From the NCBI GenBank assembly GCA_016867395.1, contig VGJS01000044.1, positions 1 to 34,682 on the forward strand: a stretch of 34,682 nucleotides of DNA, read 5' to 3'. The stretch is from Candidatus Handelsmanbacteria bacterium (GTDB lineage Bacteria; Latescibacterota; UBA2968; UBA8231). The notes below the pieces were generated by a model, which saw only the letters and a program-made list of their open reading frames with translations, did not search any database and was not told the origin of the DNA. Positions 15,453 to 22,086 of the stretch are shown one piece after another. Positions within the stretch are counted from its first letter, which is position 1. Each line of letters opens with the position of its first letter. The position numbers were made by a program, and so were the translations under genes.

Positions 15453-16601
15453 ATGGCCGATATCTCCGGGATCTTCAACCGCGTCAAGGGGGCCTACGGC
15501 AGCCTGGCTAAGGGCCTGCACCCGGTGCTGACCCTGCCCCCCCTGCGGGTGACCTTTGAGATCACCTACCGCTGCAACCTGAGCTGCCCTTTCTGTTTTC
15601 AGGAGTTCGCCCGGGAGCAGTCGCCGGACTTCAAGAAGAACTTCGAGCTGAGCAACGAGGAGATCCTGGGGGTGGTCGACGAGCTGCCGTCCCACACCCT
15701 AATCACCTTCAACGGCGGCGAGGTCTTTGTTCGCAAGGACTTTCCCGAGCTGCTGCGGGCGATCAAGAACCGGGGCCGGCGCTGCAACATCGTCACCAAC
15801 GGCACCATGCTCTTCGCCGACAAGGCCGCCCTGCTTGTGGACCAGACCCGTGTGCTCAGCGCCGGGGTCTCCATCGACGGCATCGGCGAGACCCATGACC
15901 AGATCCGCCGCCTGCCCGGGGCCTTTGCCCGCACGGTGGAGAACCTGCGCGGCTTGGGGGCATACCGCCGGAAACAGGGCCGGCGCTTCCCCGTGATGGA
16001 CGTCAAGACCGTGATCACCGCCCAGAACCTCGATCAGCTCGGGGAGATCTACCTGCTGGCCCGGGACCTGGGCGCCGATTACCTGACCCTCTCCTGCTTG
16101 CGCACCTCCGAACTGCTCTTTGCCCTGCCCTGCCGGGCCTCGCTGGCCGACGGGGCCTGGCGCCAGGTTCCGCCCCGCTTGAGCGAGCCGGTGGACCTGG
16201 ACCTCCTCCAGGCCCAGCTCGAAGAACTCCAACGCCTGGCGGGGGAGGGCAAGCCGGCCCTGCGCTTCTACCCAGACTACCGCGAGATCCCCGGGATCAT
16301 CAAGTACTACGCCAACGAGGGGACCCTGGAGGACTACGAGTTGTGCCGCGCCCCCTGGACCAATATCCGGGTGGCGCCCAACGGCGACGTCTATCCCTGC
16401 CTGGCCTACCGCATGGGCAATATCCGCGAGCAGGGGCTGCTGCAGATCTGGCGGGGGGAGGCCCTCGACCAGTTCCGCGCCAGCCTGGAGGGCCAGTTGC
16501 TGCCAGCCTGCATGGGCTGCTGCTTCCTTAAGGCCAAGACCGGGATTACCTATCAGGCGAGGGGCTGCGGCGCCGCCGCTGCTGAACTGGTGGCAGGTTG
16601 A
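15453..16601 (+). CDS. Radical SAM protein with SPASM-type C terminus
   Basis: 382 residues. The radical SAM cluster motif C41-x3-C45-x2-C48 lies in FEITYRCNLSCPFCFQ, followed by the SAM-binding FNGGEVFVRKDF (GGE motif) and IVTNGTM. The C-terminal region has LCRAPWTNIRVAPNGDVYPC, then CMGCC and a last Cys in ARGCG, as expected for a SPASM/twitch domain binding one or two additional iron-sulfur clusters. SPASM enzymes mature peptides, act on sugars (for example deoxy-sugar steps) or modify other small molecules. Here the neighbours are glycan genes, so a sugar or lipid substrate is as likely as a peptide. The downstream 50-residue gene begins within a few bases of its stop. Substrate unknown. 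Confidence 0.85.
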   Translation: MADISGIFNRVKGAYGSLAKGLHPVLTLPPLRVTFEITYRCNLSCPFCFQEFAREQSPDFKKNFELSNEEILGVVDELPSHTLITFNGGEVFVRKDFPELLRAIKNRGRRCNIVTNGTMLFADKAALLVDQTRVLSAGVSIDGIGETHDQIRRLPGAFARTVENLRGLGAYRRKQGRRFPVMDVKTVITAQNLDQLGEIYLLARDLGADYLTLSCLRTSELLFALPCRASLADGAWRQVPPRLSEPVDLDLLQAQLEELQRLAGEGKPALRFYPDYREIPGIIKYYANEGTLEDYELCRAPWTNIRVAPNGDVYPCLAYRMGNIREQGLLQIWRGEALDQFRASLEGQLLPACMGCCFLKAKTGITYQARGCGAAAAELVAG

Positions 16602-16603
16602 GC

Positions 16604-16756
16604 GTGGGGGAGCCTAAGCCAACAGAATCATCCCCGCTCCGCCTGGCCGGCCAGGCGCTGGCGGTGCTGTGGGCCTTAGGATTGCTTGGATACTATTACG
16701 TCAGCCACGGTTTTCTGCCGCTGATTAGCCAAGTGTGGGCCTCTCTCTTTGGTTGA
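16604..16756 (+). CDS. Small single-pass membrane protein (50 residues)
   Basis: Fifty codons from GTG 16604 to TGA 16754-16756; a TTG at 16598, inside a TTGA overlap with the radical SAM stop, is an alternative start. The N-terminal 13 residues are polar (VGEPKPTESSPLR), followed by one hydrophobic helix (about LAGQALAVLWALGLLGYYY) and a mixed end VSHGFLPLISQVWASLFG. The frame fills what would otherwise be the only gap between two tightly packed genes, and the next gene starts eight bases before its stop, which supports real translation. AGGT lies just upstream of the GTG. I do not recognise a family. It may be an accessory subunit of the adjacent GT-C protein; a peptide substrate for the radical SAM enzyme is less likely given the membrane helix. 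Confidence 0.55.
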   Translation: MGEPKPTESSPLRLAGQALAVLWALGLLGYYYVSHGFLPLISQVWASLFG

Positions 16757-18638
16757 GCTGATCTACACCCTGTTTCTCGGGCTGATCGCCCTGGGGCTGG
16801 GCCGTTTCCTCCTGCGCATCATGGGCGTCTCCAGGTTTTCGATGGCCGAGGAACTAGCCTTCGGGTTGGGCCTGGGGCTCGGGGCGATGGCGCTGGGGGT
16901 CATGGCCCTGGGTCTGGCCCATCTGCTCTACGCCGAGCTGTTCTATTTGTTGCTGCTGGCGGCGGGTTTTGTTGGGGCTAAGGAGCTTCTGGGGCTGCGA
17001 GGCCGGCTGAGCGGCCGGATCTGGGGGGGAGGGCGGCGGCTCGAAGCCTTCTACTACGCGGTGGGGCTGGGCACGGCGGTCCTGGTGCTCTTCAGCATGG
17101 TCCGCGCCCTGACCCCCGCGGTTGGGGCGGTGGACCCTTTGGCCTACCATCTGGCCCTGCCCAAGATTTTTCTCCTCAAACACTACCTTAGTTTCGAGCC
17201 GACCATCACTGGCGCCCTGTATCCCTCCAACATCGGGATGCTATACGCGCTGGGCATCGGCCTGCGCGGCGAGATCCTGGCGCAGATGATCCACTGGATG
17301 ATGGGGGTGGGCACCCTTTTTGCCGTGCTGGCCTTCTGCCGGCGCTACTTCGACCTGAGGACCGGGATCTGGGCCGCGGCGATCTTTATGTCGATGCCCG
17401 TGCTGGCCTTCTTCATGCCCCTGGGCTATATCGACGTGGGGCTTTGCTTCTTCCAATTCCTCGCCCTCTGGGGGTTTTTCATTTGGCTCGAAGAGAAGGA
17501 CGAGAAGGTGCTCTTGCTGGCCGCGGTGCTGACGGGGCTGGCGCTGGGGGCTAAACACCCGGCCCTGCCCATGTGGGTGGTCTGCATGGTAATGATTGGG
17601 GTGGATGCGTACCGGCGGCGACTGGCTCCCCCCCAGGCGGCCCGCCTCTGGGCGATTTTCGGAGCCGTCTCCCTGGGCCTGCTCCTTCCTTGGTACCTGC
17701 GCAGTTGGCTGGCTTCGGGAAACCCGGTATGGCCCCTGGCCAACGAGTACTTCCAGGGCTTCCCGTACCGGGGCACGTTCAACGTCGGCTCCGGGGCCAG
17801 TTCTGGGGGAGGAGCCGATTGGGTGCCCTCCCTGGAGCGCTTGCAGGCCCTGGTAAAGGGCTGCGCCGTGGCTCTGTGGTCCTGGACGTGGAACACAGGG
17901 GACTGGCAGCGCTCGATCGGCCCCCACTTCTTGGCCTTCCTGCCGGCCCTGGCGATGGTGGCCCGCCGGCGCGCCCTGCTCCTGCTGGCGGCTTTCTGCG
18001 GGGGGTATTACCTGATCGCTGTCGTGTACGTGGATGGAAATCCGAGATACAGCCTCTTCCTGTTTGCTTTCCTGAGCGTCGTCGCCGGCTGTGCGGCCCA
18101 GCGGTTGTGCGCCAGCCCCCTGCACTGGATCAGGCACCTGTTGCAGTTGGGCTTCTGCATCTCGCTCGCCGTCAACGGGGTTGTGGCTTATGCCCTGGCC
18201 GAGTCCTCGCTCCGGTTCCTGTTCTCGGCCAATTCGCGCGAGCAGTTTCTGTTGGAAAACGAGGCCAACGCCAGGGTGTACCGGCAGGTGAACACCACCT
18301 TGCCGGCGTCGGCCAAGATCCTGATCCAGGGTGACGTCAAGGGGTATTACTGCGATCGGGAGTATCTCTGGGACCACCCCTATCAGATGGTGATCAACTA
18401 CCGCCAGTACGACACCCCGGAGAAGTTGATCGCCCGCATGAGGGAACTGGGCATCACCCATGTGGTGCGCATGATCTACATCCCGCCCGTCAGGACCCAG
18501 GGGGTGGGGTATCCCCAATACTTTGCCGATCCGTTCCACGAGGATTTCAGGAAGCAGTACCTGCGCTTGCTCTATAAGGACGATTCCTTTGTGCTGTTCG
18601 AGGTGATCTACTCTTCCCCGCCTGGGGCGGTGCCCTGA
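16749..18638 (+). CDS. GT-C type membrane glycosyltransferase (ArnT/PMT-like)
   Basis: 629 residues from TTG 16749, with no earlier in-frame start that avoids the small upstream gene. About a dozen hydrophobic segments cover residues 1-490. The catalytic-loop signature of GT-C enzymes appears after the second or third helix: VGAVDPLAYHLALPKIF, with an Asp in the first periplasmic loop, followed by YPSNIGMLYALG. The final 130 residues are a soluble periplasmic domain (ILIQGDVKGYYCDREYLW, LGITHVVRMIYIP), a common ending in this family. Enzymes of this type use polyprenyl-phosphate sugars as donors and transfer the sugar on the periplasmic side to lipid-linked glycan, lipid A or protein. The DPM-like GT2s of this locus could supply the donor. 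Acceptor unknown. Confidence 0.8.
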   Translation: MVELIYTLFLGLIALGLGRFLLRIMGVSRFSMAEELAFGLGLGLGAMALGVMALGLAHLLYAELFYLLLLAAGFVGAKELLGLRGRLSGRIWGGGRRLEAFYYAVGLGTAVLVLFSMVRALTPAVGAVDPLAYHLALPKIFLLKHYLSFEPTITGALYPSNIGMLYALGIGLRGEILAQMIHWMMGVGTLFAVLAFCRRYFDLRTGIWAAAIFMSMPVLAFFMPLGYIDVGLCFFQFLALWGFFIWLEEKDEKVLLLAAVLTGLALGAKHPALPMWVVCMVMIGVDAYRRRLAPPQAARLWAIFGAVSLGLLLPWYLRSWLASGNPVWPLANEYFQGFPYRGTFNVGSGASSGGGADWVPSLERLQALVKGCAVALWSWTWNTGDWQRSIGPHFLAFLPALAMVARRRALLLLAAFCGGYYLIAVVYVDGNPRYSLFLFAFLSVVAGCAAQRLCASPLHWIRHLLQLGFCISLAVNGVVAYALAESSLRFLFSANSREQFLLENEANARVYRQVNTTLPASAKILIQGDVKGYYCDREYLWDHPYQMVINYRQYDTPEKLIARMRELGITHVVRMIYIPPVRTQGVGYPQYFADPFHEDFRKQYLRLLYKDDSFVLFEVIYSSPPGAVP

Positions 18639-18645
18639 GGACGAG

Positions 18646-19944
18646 ATGAAGCCTGGTCCCAAGGTCTATTTCATCGCCTGCTGCTTCCCGCCCTTTGGGC
18701 GGGGCAACTCCCTGACCAACGCCTGCGCGGCCAATGGCCTGGCGGAGGAGCTGCCGGTAGAGGTGGTCTGCATGGAACAGGAGGCGGGATTGCTGCTTTC
18801 CTACCAACAGGACCCCAGCCTGGAGGCGGGGCTGCACCCAAATCTGAAGATCCATCGGGTGCGGGCGGCGCGCTGGGCCGGGCTCAACGAGGTGCTCTAT
18901 GCCCTGGGACTGCTTCCCTGCTATTATCTGAACTGGGCCTGGAAGGCATGGCGGCAGCGCCATCGGCTCTTTGCCGAGCCCGGGGTGCTCTTTGCGGTGT
19001 ACCCGGTGTTCTCCGATCTGGCCCTCGCCTATGCGGTCCAGCGCCGCTATGGCCATCCGCTAGTGGTGGATTTCCGCGACGACTTCTCCGGGGTGATGAG
19101 CCGGGGCTGGCGGCGGGTGCTGCGCCCGGTGTACCACTGGATGGAGGGCGGGTTGCTGCGGCGGGCAGCCCAGGTGACGGTGACGACCGAGGCGCTCAAG
19201 GCCGACCTGGCCCGGCGCCACCAGGTGGACCCTGACAAGATCAGGGTGGTCTACAACATCGTGCCCACCGAGGGGGCGCCCCGGAATCCGGTGGAGAACC
19301 AACCCCTGCGCCTGGTTTACGCCGGGGCCATGTCCGCGGTGCAGCGGCCCGAGATCCTCTTACAAGCCTATGCCCTGCTGCGGCAACGGCGTCCGGACGT
19401 AGGGGAGCAGGTGCAGCTCGACCTCTTCGGGCCGGCCAGCCACTATTACCGCTTGCGGGTGCAGCCCCATCTGGTTCCTGGGGCCACCTTCCACGGTTTT
19501 GTGCCCCACGATCAGGTGGCCGCCCACCTGCGCCGGGCCGACCTGGGTTTCCTCTCCCTGGGGGACCCGGTCTACGCCTATGCCACCCCGACCAAGCTCT
19601 TCGAGTACATCGAACACGGCATTCCCATGCTCGGCGCCCTGCCGCCTGGGGCTTCCCGCGACCTGATCCTCCGCCACGGCCTGGGCCTGGTGGCCGGGGC
19701 GGGGGACGTCGAAGGGCTGGCCGGATGCCTGGAACAACTCTGCTGCCAACCCGAATTTCGCCAGGGGCTGCGCGAGAACCTGGCGCGGGTCAGGCTCCTG
19801 TTCCGCCCCGAGGCCCAGGTGCAGAAGTGGCGGGCCGCCCTGGCGGCGGCCGCTGGCCAGGAGGCGCTGTGGCCCCTGCCCGCGGCCCAGCCCAACCTGG
19901 TGGGCAGCGATGCAAAGGGCAACACCAAACCAGAATTGGAGTGA
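18646..19944 (+). CDS. GT-B (GT4-like) glycosyltransferase
   Basis: 432 residues. The N-terminal domain has VYFIACCFPPFGRGNS and, before the interdomain hinge, LVVDFRDDFSG and VTVTTEALKADL with VVYNIVPTEG. The donor domain starts at LRLVYAGAMSAVQRPEIL and includes LDLFGPASHYYR, HGFVPHDQVAAHLRRADLGFL and the late motif ATPTKLFEYIEHGIPMLG, the functional equivalent of the GT4 nucleotide-sugar loop. This is the layout of WbuB/WfcD-like sugar transferases in polysaccharide clusters. It starts seven bases after the GT-C gene (AGGA at 18638-18641 before the ATG) and ends six bases before a methyltransferase gene. It probably extends a lipid-linked oligosaccharide at the cytoplasmic face. The tail after residue 400 is low-complexity and may be unstructured. 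Confidence 0.85.
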   Translation: MKPGPKVYFIACCFPPFGRGNSLTNACAANGLAEELPVEVVCMEQEAGLLLSYQQDPSLEAGLHPNLKIHRVRAARWAGLNEVLYALGLLPCYYLNWAWKAWRQRHRLFAEPGVLFAVYPVFSDLALAYAVQRRYGHPLVVDFRDDFSGVMSRGWRRVLRPVYHWMEGGLLRRAAQVTVTTEALKADLARRHQVDPDKIRVVYNIVPTEGAPRNPVENQPLRLVYAGAMSAVQRPEILLQAYALLRQRRPDVGEQVQLDLFGPASHYYRLRVQPHLVPGATFHGFVPHDQVAAHLRRADLGFLSLGDPVYAYATPTKLFEYIEHGIPMLGALPPGASRDLILRHGLGLVAGAGDVEGLAGCLEQLCCQPEFRQGLRENLARVRLLFRPEAQVQKWRAALAAAAGQEALWPLPAAQPNLVGSDAKGNTKPELE

Positions 19945-19950
19945 GAGGAG

Positions 19951-21015
19951 ATGAGATACCGCTTGTTGGAACTGCTGGCCTGCCCGCGCTGCCGGCAGCC
20001 CTTTGTCATGGAGGTCTTCGAGCACAGCCGGGATCAGAGCGGGGAGGAGTTGGTGGAGCAGGGCCTGCTCAAGTCCTCCTGCGGGGCCTGGTACCCGATT
20101 GTGGACGGAATACCTGTGATCCTGCCCAACGCGCTCAACATCTACAGCCAGTTCGCCGAGCGCTACCGCGACCGGCTGCCGTCCTGGCAGTTCTCCGCCG
20201 GGGAGATCGCCCAGTTCGAGCGGGAAAAGAAGAAAACCCAGGACAGCTTTGGTTTTGAGTGGACCATCTATTCGGCGGTATACGAGGAGCGGGACCGGGG
20301 CTATGCATTAGAGGGAGGGCTGACCCCGGAGTTCTTCCGCGGCAGGCTGGTCCTCGACGCCGGCTGTGGCTACGGCCGCCATGCCCGGGCGGTAGAGGAG
20401 TTTGGGGCCGAGGTGGTAGGCCTGGACCTGAGCGTGGCGGTGCGCAACGCCCGCCGCCTGACCAGGGACAACCCCAGGATTCACATCGTGCAGGGCGACC
20501 TCTTCTCGCCGCCCTTCCCGCGCGAGACCTTCGACCTGGTCTATAGTTGGGGGGTGCTGCACCACACACCGGACCCGCGCCGGGCCTTTGAAGGGCTGTT
20601 GGATTTCGTCAAGGAGGGTGGGGACATCTCGGTAAAGATCTACCGCAAGCGGCCGGCCCCGGCCCGACTGGCGGAGAGCCTGATTCGCAAGGTGACCCTG
20701 CGCCTGCCCCTGAAGACCCTCTACAACCTGTCTTACCTGTGTGTGCCGGTGAACTGGTTCTACTGGAAGCTGGGCCGCCACCTCCCCGGGGTGCGCCAGC
20801 TGATTTTGGGGGTAGTAAAGGTGGACCCCAACTGGCGCATCGCCCACATCGACACCTTCGACTGGTACCACCCCCAGTACCAGTTCCACTTCCCGATGGA
20901 GGAGGTGGTCTCCTGGTTCGAGAAGAAGGGGCTGGCGCGGATTGTCGGGGAGGAGAGCAAGGGGGTCCGGGGGCACAAGAGGGCTCGGCGGGCCGAGCTA
21001 ACCCTGGCGCGCTGA
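19951..21015 (+). CDS. Methyltransferase with N-terminal Trm112-like zinc ribbon
   Basis: 354 residues. Residues 1-60 form a Trm112-like domain: LLELLACPRC (C11, C14), then SSCGAWYPIVDGIPVIL. Only one cysteine (C44) is present where the family usually has two, so the zinc site may be incomplete or use another ligand. The class I methyltransferase core follows: VLDAGCGYGRHAR (134-146), GLDLSVAV, GDLFSPPFPRETFDLV and GVLHHTPDPRRAFEG. The last 130 residues contain a membrane-proximal region (LYNLSYLCVPVNWFYWKL) and DTFDWYHPQYQFHF, a motif that recurs in this methyltransferase type from capsule and O-antigen loci. GGAG at 19938-19941 lies nine bases before the ATG. Probable role: methylation of a glycan or lipid intermediate. 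Confidence 0.85.
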   Translation: MRYRLLELLACPRCRQPFVMEVFEHSRDQSGEELVEQGLLKSSCGAWYPIVDGIPVILPNALNIYSQFAERYRDRLPSWQFSAGEIAQFEREKKKTQDSFGFEWTIYSAVYEERDRGYALEGGLTPEFFRGRLVLDAGCGYGRHARAVEEFGAEVVGLDLSVAVRNARRLTRDNPRIHIVQGDLFSPPFPRETFDLVYSWGVLHHTPDPRRAFEGLLDFVKEGGDISVKIYRKRPAPARLAESLIRKVTLRLPLKTLYNLSYLCVPVNWFYWKLGRHLPGVRQLILGVVKVDPNWRIAHIDTFDWYHPQYQFHFPMEEVVSWFEKKGLARIVGEESKGVRGHKRARRAELTLAR

Positions 21016-21028
21016 GCCGAGGGCCGCG

Positions 21029-21952
21029 ATGGTCAAGAGGTTGCTCCGCTACCTGGGAAGGGGGCGATGGTCGCGCCTGCGGCAGGCGGCCGGGGTGTGT
21101 TTCCCCGAGGCGAGCTTCATGGCCATCATGGAGGCGCAGCAGGGCTTCGGGCCTTTTTGCACCCTGTCCTTCGATTGCGATTTTCCCCGCGACGTGGAGG
21201 CTCTGCCCGAGGTCTGCTCGCTCTTGGAGCAGTACGGGGTGGCGGCCAGTTTCGCCTGCATCGGGCAATGGGTGCAACGCTACCCGGCTGAACACCGCTG
21301 CCTGGTAGAGGCGGGGTTTGAGCTGCTCAACCACACTCAGACCCATCCCAATCTCTACCACCCCGATTACGCCTATGCGCGGGGAGCGGACCTAAGCCGC
21401 AAGCGCTTCGACCTGTTGGTGCCCCGTGAGAAACGCGCCGAGATCGAAGAGGCCCACGCCACCTTTGTCGAGGTGCTCGGCTATGCGGCCTACGGTTTCC
21501 GCACCCCCCACTTCGGCACCCTGCACACCCCTGAGGTCTACCCCATCCTCAGCGAACTCAAGTACCGCTTCTCGTCCTCAGTGATGGCTGGGGCCAGCCC
21601 CAGAGGTGGCATTCCCTACCAGGCGGGTGGCGGCGTCTGGGAGTTCCCCCTCAGCCCCTGCCCGGCCCATCCCTTCGGCGTGCTGGATTCCTGGCACAGT
21701 CTCAGCAAGCGCGACCCGGCCCACGGCCGGCCCGGAGAATTGACGTCCCTCTTCGTCCGCCTCGGCGAGCAGGTGCAGGGCCGCGGGGGGTACGTGAACA
21801 TCTATCTCGACCCGCGCGACGCCCTCGATTCGGGAGAGTTGCGCCGCATCCTCGACTACCTACGCCACAGCGGCCTGGTGGTGCTCAACTACGCCGACCT
21901 GCTGGAGCGGATACTGGCCGATCCTACCCGACATCTTTTTTCCGGCACTTGA
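21029..21952 (+). CDS. Polysaccharide deacetylase (NodB / CE4-like)
   Basis: 307 residues. The NodB motif 1 is SFDCD (D49 and D51, with a Cys between them instead of the usual adjacent Asp pair), motif 2 is NHTQTHPN (H102, H106; the metal-binding His pair) and motif 3 is FRTPHFG (Arg of R-x-P). A later aspartate/histidine pair typical for motif 4/5 lies in the WEFPLSP and VNIYLDPRD region. Family members remove N- or O-acetyl groups from sugar polymers or lipid-linked sugars with a metal ion. No signal peptide is visible, so a cytoplasmic action on a precursor is more likely than on the finished polymer. It follows the methyltransferase gene by 13 bases (GAGGG as ribosome-binding site), and closes the long operon; a 134-base AT-richer gap follows. 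Confidence 0.8.
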   Translation: MVKRLLRYLGRGRWSRLRQAAGVCFPEASFMAIMEAQQGFGPFCTLSFDCDFPRDVEALPEVCSLLEQYGVAASFACIGQWVQRYPAEHRCLVEAGFELLNHTQTHPNLYHPDYAYARGADLSRKRFDLLVPREKRAEIEEAHATFVEVLGYAAYGFRTPHFGTLHTPEVYPILSELKYRFSSSVMAGASPRGGIPYQAGGGVWEFPLSPCPAHPFGVLDSWHSLSKRDPAHGRPGELTSLFVRLGEQVQGRGGYVNIYLDPRDALDSGELRRILDYLRHSGLVVLNYADLLERILADPTRHLFSGT

Positions 21953-22086
21953 GGCCCCGGTGCAGATGCCAGCGGGGGCTGGAAAAAATTTCCGCGCTGC
22001 CGATAAAAGCAGTAATGAATGAGCCGATCACCCGTGCCTAATCCACTTTTCAGTTCTGGTCTTGTCTTTGCTGCCTTAATTGAATC

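Noticed and set aside
16604..16756. Small frame as precursor peptide of the SPASM enzyme
   Set aside because: It has a clear membrane helix, no Cys and no leader/core layout, so a membrane accessory protein is favoured; kept only as a weak alternative.
21969..21982. CCAGC-GGGG-GCTGG hairpin after the deacetylase gene as a terminator
   Set aside because: The stem is only five base pairs and is followed by a run of A, not T, on the plus strand; on the minus strand the T run lies on the wrong side. The surrounding 134-base gap is AT-richer but no promoter with acceptable -35 and -10 boxes could be fitted.
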